From: Imbroritus primus
GTDB lineage: Bacteria > Pseudomonadota > Gammaproteobacteria > Burkholderiales > Burkholderiaceae
Direction: 5' to 3'
Assembly: GCF_964332355.1 (NCBI RefSeq)
Contig: NZ_OZ201293.1
Location: 3,162,001-3,226,000 of the forward strand
DNA length: 64,000 nucleotides
Shown: positions 1 through 8,675 of the stretch, piece after piece
Layout of the letters: every line of letters begins with the position of its first letter
How positions within the stretch are numbered: the first letter of the stretch is position 1
Notes under the pieces: model-generated
Database searches by the model: none
What the model saw: the letters and a program-made list of their open reading frames with translations, nothing else
Told to the model about the DNA's origin: nothing
Made by a program: the position numbers and the translations under genes

Positions 1-1301
1 AGGCGCTGCCGCATGGCCTCGATCAGCGGCACCGACAGCCCATCCTGCAACGGCCGCTGGCGCTGCCGTTCAAGATTGAGATCGATCAGGCCGATGCGCG
101 GCAGCACGGCGTCGGCCTGGGCGCGCTCGCGCAGCGTGAGCGTGCGATAAGCGCCCTGGCGTGCGCGCCACCAGGTTTCAAGCGAGGGTGTGGCGGAACC
201 GAGCACGACCGGAATGCCGCGTTGCTTGGCGCGCCACACCGCCAGGTCGCGGGCAGAATAGCGCAGACCTTCCTGCTGCTTGTAGGAGGTATCGTGTTCC
301 TCGTCGACGAGGATCAGGGCCAGGTTCGGCAAGGAGGCGAGGATCGCCAGCCGCGTGCCGAGGACGATACGCGCTTCGCCGCGATGCGCGGCCAGCCATT
401 GCATGGCGCGTACCTGCTCGGCCAGCCCGCTGTGGAGCGTGGCCAGCGGCATGTGCGGAAAGCGCGCGGCGATGCGCGCCTCGAGCTGGGGCGTGAGATT
501 GATTTCCGGGACCAGCATGAGCACCTGCGCGGCCGGATCGCGCGCGAGCGCCTCGGCCATGGCATGCAGGTAGACCTCGGTCTTGCCGCTGCCGGTGACG
601 CCATGCAGCAGCATCGGCGCAAAACCGGTGGCAGACGTGATGGCCTCCACGGCGGCGCATTGCTCCGCATGCAGCGCCGGCGGCGGCGTGGCGGATGCCG
701 CACGCACGTCGAGCAAGGCGGCGGCGCGCTGTTCGCGCACGAGCCAGCCTGCGGTACACCAGGCCTCCAGGCGAGTCCGGGCCTGCGCATAGAGCGCGAC
801 CGCAGCGCGCTCGTCCAGGCTGCCATGCGCAATCAGCGCTTCAGCAAGACGACGCACCCCCGGCGCGCGCGGCGGCAGTGCGGCCAGCAGGTCGGCGGCT
901 GCCCCTTCTTGCAGGCGATAGGCAAGAACGTGGCTGCGCTGGGCCAGACGCGGCCAGCTGGCCGGATCGCGCAGCATCGGCGGCAGTGCCGGCAGCAGCA
1001 CCTCGCCCAGCGGTCGGTGGTAATAGCGGGCGGCAAAGCGTCCGAGCGCGAGCCAGGCGCGGTCGAGCGGCGGGATGCTGTCGCACACGGCCGCCAGATC
1101 GCGCAACTTGTCCGCCGGCACGTCGGTGCTCTCCGCCAGCGCGGTGACGAGACCCGGCACCAGCCGGCGACCGAATGGCACGGTCACCAGCTGGCCAGGC
1201 TGCACCGTACCAGCAAGAGAAGCGGGAATAGAATAGTCAAACAGTTCGCCCGCCGGCGTGTCGAGCGCCACGCGCGCGATCACGGCACCGGCGGCGTTCA
1301 T
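1..1301 (-). CDS. priA: Primosomal protein N' (replication restart helicase PriA), 3' end cut by window edge
   Basis: PriA is the 3'-to-5' DNA helicase that recognises stalled forks and reloads the replisome. The first about 433 codons are visible; the coding frame runs off the left edge, so the C-terminal helicase lobe and zinc-binding cysteines are not seen. The N-terminal 3'-end-binding domain begins MNAAGAVIARVALDTP. The Walker A motif reads GVTGSGKTEVYL and the Walker B/DEAH-like motif reads ILVDEEHD, followed by SYKQQEGLRYSARD, all typical of PriA. The ATG at 1299-1301 overlaps the TGA of the upstream glycosyltransferase gene in an ATGA arrangement, so the two are probably translationally coupled. 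Family assignment is very secure. Confidence 0.96.
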   Translation of the reverse strand, partial: MNAAGAVIARVALDTPAGELFDYSIPASLAGTVQPGQLVTVPFGRRLVPGLVTALAESTDVPADKLRDLAAVCDSIPPLDRAWLALGRFAARYYHRPLGEVLLPALPPMLRDPASWPRLAQRSHVLAYRLQEGAAADLLAALPPRAPGVRRLAEALIAHGSLDERAAVALYAQARTRLEAWCTAGWLVREQRAAALLDVRAASATPPPALHAEQCAAVEAITSATGFAPMLLHGVTGSGKTEVYLHAMAEALARDPAAQVLMLVPEINLTPQLEARIAARFPHMPLATLHSGLAEQVRAMQWLAAHRGEARIVLGTRLAILASLPNLALILVDEEHDTSYKQQEGLRYSARDLAVWRAKQRGIPVVLGSATPSLETWWRARQGAYRTLTLRERAQADAVLPRIGLIDLNLERQRQRPLQDGLSVPLIEAMRQR

Positions 1302-2458
1302 GTGGCGCTGGCAGCGCTGGTGACCATGCGCAGCGGTGCGGCCGGGACCTGCCCGAGCATGCGGGCAGCGGCATCGATCACCGTGGCAGCCGGCAGTTCG
1401 TCGAGGCACCGGCTGGCGGAGCGGCGGTGGCGGTCGCAGCCTTCCTGCGCGCACGGCACGCACGGGCCGGCGCCCTGCACCAGGAAGACGTTGCCCTGGC
1501 GCTGGCTGCCCTGCATGCGCCACGGACTGTCGAGCTGCGTCCACGCGGCCGGCCATGGCGCCCACTTGACAGGATTGGATGGCCCGAACAGGGCCACGAC
1601 CGGCACGCCAGTAGCAGCGGCCATATGCGTGGCCATGGTGTCGGGTCCGACAAACAGCGCCGCGTGGCTGATCACATCGGCGGTTTCGGGAATCTTCAGG
1701 GTGCCCACCAGATCGGTGACCGGACCTTCGACGCCCGCCATGATCTCGTCGACATAGGCGCGTTCCTCGGCGTCCGGCCCGCCGGTCAGCACGATGGCAA
1801 GACCCTGCTGCCGCAGCCAGGCGATCAGCGTACGCCAGCCGGCCACATGCCAGCGCTTGTAGGTAAAGCGCGGCGCCACGTGCACCACGGCGAAACGGCC
1901 CTCGGGCAGCGGCCGCCCTTCTGCCGCGAGCCGTGCGGTCAGGCGCGCCCAGCCAGCTCCGCCGGCGGTGGGCGGCACCACGGCATGCGCCGGCGCAAGA
2001 TCGAGCGCGCGCGCCAGTTGCAGGCCCATGGTGACGGTATGGGTATGGACGTTGTCGAACGGTTCGCGCACATGCAGCAGCCAGCGCTTGGCCCAGTCCT
2101 TGGCGCCCGGCGTGACAAGTCCGACGCGGCGGCGCGCCGCCGCCCAGCCATACAGCCGGGCGCGGTCCGAAGGCGTGACCGCCACGGCGAGATCATAGGT
2201 GCGCCACAGCGGCCGCAGGTAAGCGATTTTGCTGCGCAGCGGTTCCCGGCGCGGCGTGGTCAGGATGCGGTGGATGTCGGGATTGCCGGCCAGTACGCCG
2301 TCGGTCCCCTCGAACACCAGCACGTCGACTTCCGCATTGGGCCACGCCTGCTTGAGGGAGCGCACGAGTGGCGTGGAGAGCAGCACGTCGCCGATCAGGC
2401 GCGTGCAGACGACGAGCACGCGACGCGGAGTGGATCGGGTGGCGCGATCAGTCATCGT
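1298..2458 (-). CDS. Glycosyltransferase family 9 protein (ADP-heptose:LPS heptosyltransferase type)
   Basis: Predicted cytoplasmic/inner-membrane-associated transferase that adds heptose to the lipopolysaccharide core. The 386-residue protein opens with the GT9 N-terminal signature VLVVCTRLIGDVLLSTPLVR and has the conserved nucleotide-sugar half containing FVGPDTMATHMAAATGVPVV and ALFGPSNPVKW, as in WaaF/WaaQ proteins. An in-frame ATG lies 63 bases further upstream, but the ATG at 2458 is preceded by GGAAG at good spacing and directly precedes the conserved region, so I prefer it. It overlaps priA by 4 bases. Which heptose position it modifies cannot be told from the sequence, so no gene symbol is given. 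Confidence 0.85.
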   Translation of the reverse strand, partial: TMTDRATRSTPRRVLVVCTRLIGDVLLSTPLVRSLKQAWPNAEVDVLVFEGTDGVLAGNPDIHRILTTPRREPLRSKIAYLRPLWRTYDLAVAVTPSDRARLYGWAAARRRVGLVTPGAKDWAKRWLLHVREPFDNVHTHTVTMGLQLARALDLAPAHAVVPPTAGGAGWARLTARLAAEGRPLPEGRFAVVHVAPRFTYKRWHVAGWRTLIAWLRQQGLAIVLTGGPDAEERAYVDEIMAGVEGPVTDLVGTLKIPETADVISHAALFVGPDTMATHMAAATGVPVVALFGPSNPVKWAPWPAAWTQLDSPWRMQGSQRQGNVFLVQGAGPCVPCAQEGCDRHRRSASRCLDELPAATVIDAAARMLGQVPAAPLRMVTSAASAT

Positions 2459-2914
2459 ATCTTCCGTTGAAGAAGGCGTGAGTGACCGAAGCGGAGCAAA
2501 AGGTTCTGCGATGCATTGCAAACTTAATGTAACACTTCAAGTAGCGCGCTAAGTCGATGATTGGCGGCAAGTTTTTCAACTGTCCACATCTTCTGTGGAT
2601 AACTTTGTTGAAAACTTTGCGGAACCACCCGCGAAGGCCGATAAATCAAGGCTTCCTTTAACCTGCCGCGTTTCTGCGCAGGGTCGACATTACCAATAAA
2701 ATCATAGACTTATGCGATTCGCGCGCGAATGTCGAAAGCGCCGTTCACGTGCGAGCGCAGCAATTCATTTGTGTGCATAAGTCAAGTCTTGACATCCCTG
2801 ATATGCACCCGGATGTGCAAAATTTTCCGCTTGACAGTGCATGGATGAGCATGACACCAGCGTGGTTACGTGTGCCGGTTAGCGCACGCTCACCACGCGT
2901 TGCACCATTCCGGA
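2459..2914. other. Intergenic region with a DnaA-box inverted pair
   Basis: This 456-base stretch between hemE and the heptosyltransferase gene holds no convincing gene. It is visibly richer in A/T than its surroundings. At 2583-2599 there is a perfect inverted repeat TCCACA-N5-TGTGGA, and its right arm extends to TGTGGATAA (2594-2602), an exact DnaA box. An A/T-rich tract with TTGTTGAAAAC follows. A promoter for the heptosyltransferase gene presumably lies here, but no clear -35/-10 pair was identified. Confidence 0.5.
2594..2602 (-). promoter_or_regulatory. DnaA box (TTATCCACA on minus strand)
   Basis: The sequence is an exact match to the strong DnaA box consensus, facing an imperfect partner (TGTCCACA, 2581-2588). 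Whether it binds DnaA and regulates anything is inference. Confidence 0.45.
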
Positions 2915-4003
2915 TCAGGCGCGCTGGCGCAGTTGCCGGCTATACCCGTGCACCTCATCGATCAGGTGCGTCACATGATCCGGCGAGGTGAATTGCGAAA
3001 TGCCATGCCCCAGGTTGAACACGTGTCCGTCAGAGCTGCCGCTGGCGGCGTAATCGTCCAGTACGCGGCGCGCTTCGGCGCGTACGGCCTCGGGCGGTGC
3101 GAACAGCACGATCGGGTCGAGATTGCCCTGCAGGGCGCAGCGGCCGCCCGTGCGTGCGTGCGCGCGGGCCAGGTTGACGGTCCAGTCCACGCCCAGCGCG
3201 TCCGCGCCGGTGGCAGCCAGGTCCTCGAGCCACAGCCCGCCGCCCTTGGTAAACAGGATCACCGGGATCTGCTGGCCGTTGTGGCTGCGCTTGAGCTGGT
3301 CGACCACGCGCTGCATGTAGGCCAGCGAGAAGGTCTGGTAGATGCCGTCGGCCAGCGCGCCCCCCCAGGAGTCGAACACCATGACGGCCTGCGCCCCGGC
3401 TTCGATCTGCGCGTTCAGGTATTGCGCCACGGCGGTGGCGTTGATCTCCAGGATGCGGTGCATCAAATCGGGCCGGCTGTAGAGCATCGACTTGACGGTG
3501 CGGTAGTCGTCCGAGCCACGGCCTTCGACCATGTAGCAGGCCAGCGTCCACGGACTACCGGAAAAGCCGATCAGCGGCACACGCTGCTGGCCATCCTGCA
3601 CGAGGGCGCGGCGGATTTCGGAGACGGCATCGAATACATACTGCAGTTCGTGCATGTCGGGCACGGCCAGGCGGGCCACATCGTCCTCGGTCCGCAGTGG
3701 ATGCGCGAAACGCGGTCCCTCGCCTTGCTCGAACGATAGGCCAAGACCCATGGCGTCCGGCACGGTCAGGATGTCGGAAAACAGAATGGCGGCGTCGAGC
3801 GGAAAACGATCGAGCGGCTGGAGCGTCACTTCCGTGGCGTAGGCCGGATTCTTGGCCAGGCCCAGGAAGCTGCCGGCGCGCGCGCGCGTGGCGTTGTACT
3901 CCGGGAGATAACGGCCGGCCTGGCGCATCAGCCAGACGGGGGTATATTCGGTGGGTTCGCGGCGCAGGGCGCGCAGGAACGTATCGTTACGCAAAACAGT
4001 CAT
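2915..4003 (-). CDS. hemE: Uroporphyrinogen decarboxylase
   Basis: HemE removes the four acetate carboxyl groups of uroporphyrinogen III to give coproporphyrinogen III in haem synthesis; it is a cytosolic homodimer without cofactor. The 362-residue length is normal. The family signature PVWLMRQAGRYLPEY is near the N-terminus, FSDILTVPDAMGLGL supplies the conserved active-site aspartate region, and GFSGSPWTLACYMVEG and FNLGHGI complete the conserved core. Two ATGs are in frame six bases apart; AAGGA sits five bases before the second (4003), so that start is chosen. A -10-like TAGAAT lies about 24 bases upstream, so the gene may have its own promoter although it follows other minus-strand genes. 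Confidence 0.97.
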   Translation of the reverse strand: MTVLRNDTFLRALRREPTEYTPVWLMRQAGRYLPEYNATRARAGSFLGLAKNPAYATEVTLQPLDRFPLDAAILFSDILTVPDAMGLGLSFEQGEGPRFAHPLRTEDDVARLAVPDMHELQYVFDAVSEIRRALVQDGQQRVPLIGFSGSPWTLACYMVEGRGSDDYRTVKSMLYSRPDLMHRILEINATAVAQYLNAQIEAGAQAVMVFDSWGGALADGIYQTFSLAYMQRVVDQLKRSHNGQQIPVILFTKGGGLWLEDLAATGADALGVDWTVNLARAHARTGGRCALQGNLDPIVLFAPPEAVRAEARRVLDDYAASGSSDGHVFNLGHGISQFTSPDHVTHLIDEVHGYSRQLRQRA

Positions 4004-4073
4004 GGGCATCCTTCAGTTGCCCGCCATTCTACGGTATGCGGGGCCCGGACGGCACGATCCGGCCCCCCTGCGC

Positions 4074-5045
4074 TCAGGTATCCGGCAGCAGCGTCCGGAA
4101 TGCCGCGGCGGTCCGCTCCATCCATTGCCGCGCGCGGGCGCTGTGAACCTGCAGGCGGGCAAAGCTGTGCGTCATGCCGCTGGCCTCGAGGCACACGACC
4201 TGTGCGCCATGCTCGACGAGAAAATCGGCATACTGCAGGCCGTCGTCGCGCAGCACATCATGGCCGGCGACCACCATCACGGTATCCGGCGGAATACCTT
4301 GCGGGGCAGCGGCCAGCAGGTTCAGGCGGGAATCGGGATGAGCGCCGCCCTGTGCGAGCGCCTCGGCACCGATGAATAGCGCCCAGTACGCACGCATCTC
4401 CTCGCGCGTCAGGCCGGGTCCATCGGCAAAGGCTGCATAGCTGTCACTGCCGAACGCAGGGGTGACGGCTGGATAGATCAGCAACTGTGCATCGACCAGC
4501 CGGCCGGTACTCTGGCTTGCCCGCAGGTTGGCGCGCAGCCCGGCCTGTGCGGCCAGATGCGCGCCCGCGCTGTCGCCGCCGACAGCCAGCCGGTCGGTGC
4601 GGCAGCCCAGCGCCGCACGCTGGCCGGCGAGGTATTCGAGGGCTGCCAGCGCATCCTCGCACGGTACGGGGAACGGATGCTCGGGCGCCAGCCGGTAGTC
4701 CACGCTGACCACCGTGCAACCGGTATCGTGGGCAAGCATGGCGCAGATCGCGGCATGGGTCTGCGGCGATCCGACGGCCCAGCCTCCGCCATGGAAATAC
4801 ACGAGAAGTGGCGGTGGAGCGGTGCACGGCTGCCGTGACCGGAACATCAACGCACCAAGCTTCGCATCTGACAGCGGAAGTAAGAGCTCGCTGACATCGG
4901 CAAGACTAGTCCAGTCGGCCGGGCTCATGGCCACCACGTCGCGCATGCGTTGGCGCTGCGCCGCCATGTCGGCGGGCTCGGGCAGCGCTGCAAAACGCTG
5001 TGCCACCGCAGCGTAATAGGCCAGCAGTTGGGGATCGACTGCCAT
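4074..5045 (-). CDS. Alpha/beta hydrolase, hormone-sensitive-lipase (acetyl esterase) type
   Basis: Serine hydrolase of the HSL/family IV esterase group, likely cleaving short-chain esters. The oxyanion-hole motif VYFHGGGWAVG and the nucleophile motif GGDSAGAHLA are both present, with a catalytic aspartate likely in VVAGHDVLRDD and histidine in GMTHSFARL near the C-terminus. The chosen ATG gives 323 residues, normal for the family. A TTG at 5117 would extend it 24 residues and overlap the upstream CoA-binding gene; neither start has a strong ribosome binding site, so the start is uncertain. Substrate unknown. Confidence 0.82.
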   Translation of the reverse strand: MAVDPQLLAYYAAVAQRFAALPEPADMAAQRQRMRDVVAMSPADWTSLADVSELLLPLSDAKLGALMFRSRQPCTAPPPLLVYFHGGGWAVGSPQTHAAICAMLAHDTGCTVVSVDYRLAPEHPFPVPCEDALAALEYLAGQRAALGCRTDRLAVGGDSAGAHLAAQAGLRANLRASQSTGRLVDAQLLIYPAVTPAFGSDSYAAFADGPGLTREEMRAYWALFIGAEALAQGGAHPDSRLNLLAAAPQGIPPDTVMVVAGHDVLRDDGLQYADFLVEHGAQVVCLEASGMTHSFARLQVHSARARQWMERTAAAFRTLLPDT

Positions 5046-5100
5046 GGTCAGGCGCTCGCACAAAACCGCGCGGTAGGCGGCGTCATGGTCATCACAGGCC

Positions 5101-5559
5101 TCATGCCAGTGCGCCAACCGCGCTCAGTCGCATATGCTCGATCTTGCTGCAGTGATCCTGCACGGCCAGAAGCCCCGCAGCCCGCGCCGCCTCGACCGCA
5201 TCGTCGTTGACAATGCCGAGTTGCAGCCAGACGCCGCGCGCGCCGCTGGCGATGGCCTCGGCCACGACCGGCGGCACATCCTCGGCCTTGCGGAAAATAT
5301 CCACCCAGTCGATGCGGCCGCCCTCGGCGGCCAGCGCCTGCGCGGCCTCAGCCAGGGTGGCGTGGCAGGGTTCGCCGAGAATCGCCTGGCCGGCGAAGGC
5401 CGGATTCACCGGCACGATGCGATAGCCATGGCGCTGCAGATAAGCGGCGACATCCAGGCTGGGACGTCCGGGCTTGCCGGACAGCCCCACCACCGCCACC
5501 GTACGCCAACCCAGCATGGTGCGCACCGCCTGTTGTTCGAGATGCATGCGTTCGTTCAT
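5101..5559 (-). CDS. CoA-binding (Rossmann fold) protein
   Basis: Small 152-residue protein of the CoA_binding_2 family (YccU-like). The nucleotide-binding loop reads TVAVVGLSGKPGRPSLDVA near the N-terminus, and VPVNPAFAGQAILGEP and GVWLQLGIVNDDAVEAARAAG are the usual later blocks. The family is thought to bind CoA but its role is unknown. The start is preceded by a strong AGGAG. The ATG overlaps the TGA of the upstream DUF3298 gene by four bases, so both are probably expressed together. Confidence 0.85.
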   Translation of the reverse strand: MNERMHLEQQAVRTMLGWRTVAVVGLSGKPGRPSLDVAAYLQRHGYRIVPVNPAFAGQAILGEPCHATLAEAAQALAAEGGRIDWVDIFRKAEDVPPVVAEAIASGARGVWLQLGIVNDDAVEAARAAGLLAVQDHCSKIEHMRLSAVGALA

Positions 5560-6710
5560 CCTTTCTCCTCGTCCTGGCGTGCCGGCTCACCCCGCACGCA
5601 TGCGCCAAGCTGCGCGAATCCGACCGGTGCACGAAAGCTGCCCTGCACGTACGGACCCACCGCATATGGCGCGTAATACATCACCACCCCTTTGCCATAC
5701 CAGACGAACGGCAGACCCGCGTTGCGCCATGCCTTGTCGTCAAGCGCCCCGGCCGGCGCCTGGCTTGCCCCCTGCCGGCGCAGGACATCGACCAGCCGCC
5801 GGTTCAAGGTGTCGCGGCAAGCCGGCGTCGTGTCGAGAATGTCACCGAGCGTAACCGACTCATAGCCCTGGGACGTCTTACGCCAGTTGCCGGCGGCGTA
5901 GGTGGAGTTGCCGTGCGCGCCGCCGCTGAAGAACCAGAACGTGCGCAGTAGGCTGACACGCTCGCGGTCCAGCCAGGCGATCTCGATGCCATTGCGGCAC
6001 TCCACCATGCCGGCCCGGCAGGCTGTCATGCGCATCGTCTGGATTAGCTTGTCGATCGCTGCGTCTCCGGTGACCGGATAACGCTCGGTCAGTGTTACGT
6101 TGTCGCGCTGGAATACCTGTTCGCGGTATTGCGCCGCCTGACGCAGGCTCACTGGCAGCGGTTGCGCGCCACCCGCCCCCGTCCATTCGCCAGCAATGGA
6201 CCGGCCATCGCGCTCCAGCCGGCCGACTAGGCGCCCGGCCTCGCGCCGGAACGCATGGCCCTGCTCGTCGAGACCGACTTCCCAGACGCGCCAGTCGATC
6301 CGCCCCTGTTGCGGCGCAGCGCCTTCCAGCAGCAGACGCCCCGCAGCAGGCACCGGTCCATAGCGCACTGTGCCAGCGACGCGTTCGCGTCGGTCGCTGG
6401 TACGCTCCCCCACGGCTTCTGCCGGCAGGGGCGCGCCCTCGGCGGGCTCGCGAAAGATGGTCAGGGCGATGCTGGTTTTTTCGTCGAGCATGCCCTGCCA
6501 CAGTGCGCCGACCGGTTGCGAAGGCGCGCTGGCGGGGCGATTCGGTGGCACGGCGGGGGCGCTGGCCACTGGTTGTGCCACGGCGTCGACACCACTGACC
6601 AGAAACAGCGGCAGCAGCCAGGCAGCACGCAGGCGCTGTGGCCAGGCATCAAACGAAGCGGAAAAAATCGGGGAAATGCGCGCGGAACGTGCGGCGGACG
6701 AGGAGAACAT
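5556..6710 (-). CDS. Secreted DUF3298-domain protein (RsiV-like C-terminus)
   Basis: A 384-residue protein with a positively charged N-terminus and a hydrophobic stretch AAWLLPLFLVSGVDAVAQ, read as a signal peptide targeting the periplasm. A Pro/Ala-rich linker (about residues 45-70) follows. The C-terminal third carries FWFFSGGAHGNSTYAAGNW and VMYYAPYAVGPYVQGSF, which match the DUF3298 signature seen in RsiV anti-sigma factors and lipoproteins of similar type. No sigma-factor gene is nearby, so an anti-sigma role is not supported; lysozyme-inhibitor-like binding has been seen for some family members. The ATG lies only six bases after a TAGAAT, so the transcript may be leaderless (see the promoter entry). 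Confidence 0.8.
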   Translation of the reverse strand: MFSSSAARSARISPIFSASFDAWPQRLRAAWLLPLFLVSGVDAVAQPVASAPAVPPNRPASAPSQPVGALWQGMLDEKTSIALTIFREPAEGAPLPAEAVGERTSDRRERVAGTVRYGPVPAAGRLLLEGAAPQQGRIDWRVWEVGLDEQGHAFRREAGRLVGRLERDGRSIAGEWTGAGGAQPLPVSLRQAAQYREQVFQRDNVTLTERYPVTGDAAIDKLIQTMRMTACRAGMVECRNGIEIAWLDRERVSLLRTFWFFSGGAHGNSTYAAGNWRKTSQGYESVTLGDILDTTPACRDTLNRRLVDVLRRQGASQAPAGALDDKAWRNAGLPFVWYGKGVVMYYAPYAVGPYVQGSFRAPVGFAQLGACVRGEPARQDEEKG

Positions 6711-6716
6711 GCCCCT

Positions 6717-6745
6717 ATTCTACCGAGCACACGGTGCAATGCGAA
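6717..6745 (-). promoter_or_regulatory. Putative sigma70 promoter abutting the DUF3298 start
   Basis: On the minus strand a TAGAAT -10 element (6717-6722) is preceded by TTCGCA at a 17-base spacing. The predicted transcription start falls at or very near the ATG at 6710, leaving little or no leader. There is a GGGG immediately before the ATG but too close to act as a normal ribosome binding site. Confidence 0.4.
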
Positions 6746-6849
6746 CCGTGCAGCGGAATGGCTTGCAGCAGGCTCGACTTGCCCCTCGTGTGGACAGGAC
6801 TGCTCACCTTGCAAAGACTTGCATAAAGTCACACTTTGTTACTTTATCC

Positions 6850-7015
6850 GCTGCTTTCTTCCCGCACAATGCTTTCAATGCAAGCGATCGTGCTGGCTTT
6901 GTCGGAAAACGGCATCTTCGGCGCACGCTTCGTGATTTACCCCCTCCCTCCGAACTTGACCCCTCGAAGGGAATTCCCGTCCGCGCGGTGCCGTCAGGCC
7001 CGCGCGCTTTTTTTT
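6850..7015 (+). ncRNA. Candidate small RNA ending at an orphan terminator
   Basis: The call rests on the intrinsic terminator at 6982-7015, which points along the plus strand although no plus-strand gene precedes it. A weak promoter-like arrangement (TTGCAT near 6821, then A/T-rich sequence with CTTTAT 17 bases on) could start a transcript of about 150 nt. A small CCCT-CGA-AGGG hairpin lies inside (around 6961-6971). No homology to 6S, tmRNA, SRP or RNase P RNA was recognised. The 5' end is a guess. Confidence 0.3.
6982..7015 (+). terminator. Intrinsic terminator, plus strand
   Basis: Stem CGCGCGG (6982-6988) pairs with CCGCGCG (7000-7006) around an 11-base loop, followed after one base by eight T residues (7008-7015). 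Confidence 0.6.
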
Positions 7016-7207
7016 GTGCATCGTCCGTGGATCGCGCGGCTGGCTGGGTTCGTGGCCGCGCTCGTGAGTGCTTGGACCGCCCGCCCCCGGCTGCGCGGCC
7101 CGGCAACGTTTCAAACTCCCCTGCCCTCTCGGCCCCTCCACCACGCCTCGAATCCTTCTGCTGCTGTGATGGCACGTCTGCGCCAGCCCGCAGCGGTCCG
7201 CTCAAGC

Positions 7208-8017
7208 TTATGCCGCACTGCCTGACGTGCGGCTGGCGCGAGCCTCTTCCTGGCGCAGCCAGCCCAAGCCAGCACGCGTTTCGGCGCGCGGCCGATATTC
7301 GCACCCGACCCAGCCGATGTAGCCCAGTGCATCCATCGCCGCGAACAAGAACGGATAGTTCAGTTCGCCAATGTCCGGTTCATGCCGACCGGGTACGCCC
7401 GCGATCTGGATATGGCCGATGCGCGGCAGGCCGGCCTGCAGGCGCGTGGCGACGTTGCCCTCGCTCATCTGGCAATGATAGGCGTCGAACTGAACCTTGA
7501 GGTTCGGCAGATTGAGCGCCTCGCAGACCGACAGCGCCTCGTCCTGGAGGCTCAGAAAATAGCCTGGCATGTCGTGCTGGTTGATCGGCTCGATCATGAT
7601 GTCGACATCCTGCTGGGCCGCCTCGCTGGCCGCCCACGCCAGATTGTCGAGATAGACATCGCGGCAATGATCGAGGTCGTCGCTGTCCTGCGGAATACCG
7701 GCCATCACGTGGATCCGTGGCGCCTGGAGGACGGCGGCATAGTCGAGCGCCAAGCGGATCCCCGCCCGAAATTCCTCGGCGCGCCCCGGCAATGCCGCGA
7801 GTCCACGCTCGCCAGCAGCCCAGTCGCCCGGCGGCGCATTGAACAGTACCTGCTCCAGCGCATGCTCTTCGAGGTGGCGCGCCAGCACGCCGGGATCGTA
7901 TTCGTACGGGAACAGGTACTCGACACCTTCGAAGCCATCCGCTGCGGCGAGCGCGAAGCGTTCGAGGAACGGTGCCTCGGTGTACATCAACGAGAGATTG
8001 GCGGCAAAACGGGGCAT
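7208..8017 (-). CDS. Hydroxypyruvate isomerase family protein (Hyi/OtnI type)
   Basis: TIM-barrel sugar isomerase that interconverts hydroxypyruvate and tartronate semialdehyde or, in the OtnI branch, 2-oxo-tetronates. The 269-residue protein contains the metal-binding blocks MIEPINQHDMPGYFL, VQFDAYHCQMSEG and VGCEYRPRAET, which supply the conserved Glu/Asp/His/Glu set. The longest frame would start 168 bases upstream, but the ATG at 8017 has GGAG at good spacing and starts the conserved sequence MPRFAANLSLMYTE. It lies downstream of the atp operon but behind its terminator, so it is a separate unit. No glyoxylate-pathway neighbours are present, so the substrate is undecided. Confidence 0.85.
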   Translation of the reverse strand: MPRFAANLSLMYTEAPFLERFALAAADGFEGVEYLFPYEYDPGVLARHLEEHALEQVLFNAPPGDWAAGERGLAALPGRAEEFRAGIRLALDYAAVLQAPRIHVMAGIPQDSDDLDHCRDVYLDNLAWAASEAAQQDVDIMIEPINQHDMPGYFLSLQDEALSVCEALNLPNLKVQFDAYHCQMSEGNVATRLQAGLPRIGHIQIAGVPGRHEPDIGELNYPFLFAAMDALGYIGWVGCEYRPRAETRAGLGWLRQEEARASRTSGSAA

Positions 8018-8110
8018 GGGGTTCTCCAGACGACTGCCCGGCAACATGTGCGCGGGCCGATGACGGCATGATGCCATCCAGGAATTCGCAGGGTTTCGTG
8101 CTGCGCCATG

Positions 8111-8133
8111 AAAAAAGCAGCCCGCAGGCTGCC
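8111..8133 (-). terminator. Intrinsic terminator of the atp operon
   Basis: On the minus strand, 27 bases after atpC, the stem GCAGCC/GGGCTGC closes a three-base loop and is followed by six T residues. It separates the atp operon from the hyi-like gene. Confidence 0.85.
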
Positions 8134-8159
8134 TTCTTCTTGAAGCGGATGCGACGTGC

Positions 8160-8576
8160 TCAGCGCTTGCGGCGCAGGCGGGCAATCGCCGCCAGTTGCG
8201 CGGCAGCCACTGCCAGCTCCGACTGGGCGCGTGCCAGGTCGAGTTCGCTGCTCTGGTTCTGCAGCGCCTCTTCAGCAGCGCGCTTGGCTTCGCTGGCCTT
8301 CGCCTCGTCCAGGTCCTTGCCGCGGATGGCGGTGTCGGCCAGCACGGTCACGAGGTTGGGTTGCACTTCCAGAATGCCACCGGCGACAAAGACGAACTCT
8401 TCGCTGCCTTCAGCACTTTCGATGCGCACCGCACCCGGCTTGATGCGAGTGATCAGCGGCGTGTGGCCGGGCAGGATACCCAGCTCGCCGGCCTCGCCAG
8501 GCAGGGCCACAAACTTGGCCTCGCCGGAGAAGATCGACGCTTCGGCGCTGACGACATCTACGTGAATGGTTGCCAT
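8160..8576 (-). CDS. atpC: F1Fo ATP synthase epsilon subunit
   Basis: Epsilon subunit of the F1 central stalk, which couples rotation and can inhibit ATP hydrolysis. The 138-residue protein starts MATIHVDVVSAEASIFSG, has the beta-sandwich motif LPGEAGELGILPGHTPLIT and ends in the helical hairpin region with an Arg-rich tail. A good AGGA ribosome binding site precedes the ATG. It is the last gene of the operon, following atpD by about 100 bases. Confidence 0.97.
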   Translation of the reverse strand: MATIHVDVVSAEASIFSGEAKFVALPGEAGELGILPGHTPLITRIKPGAVRIESAEGSEEFVFVAGGILEVQPNLVTVLADTAIRGKDLDEAKASEAKRAAEEALQNQSSELDLARAQSELAVAAAQLAAIARLRRKR

Positions 8577-8675
8577 TTCGGTTCCTCTCTGTATTCACCC
8601 TGTTCGCGGCAGCCCGCGACGCGGACCGCCACCACGCCCGCGCACGGAGCACGGGCATGGCACACGACAGACTGA

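Larger units (their letters stand above)
6746..7207. other. Intergenic region without a supported protein gene
   Basis: Nearly 500 bases lie between the hyi-like gene and the DUF3298 gene (6711-7207). I find no coding sequence with a plausible start and family match. The one clear element is a plus-strand intrinsic terminator at 6982-7015, annotated separately. The remaining part, 7020-7207, shows nothing recognisable. Confidence 0.5.

Noticed and set aside
222..1757. Long plus-strand open frames opposite priA and the heptosyltransferase
   Set aside because: They are shadows of GC-rich minus-strand genes with strong family matches; the plus-strand translations are Arg/Ala/Gly-rich with no domain.
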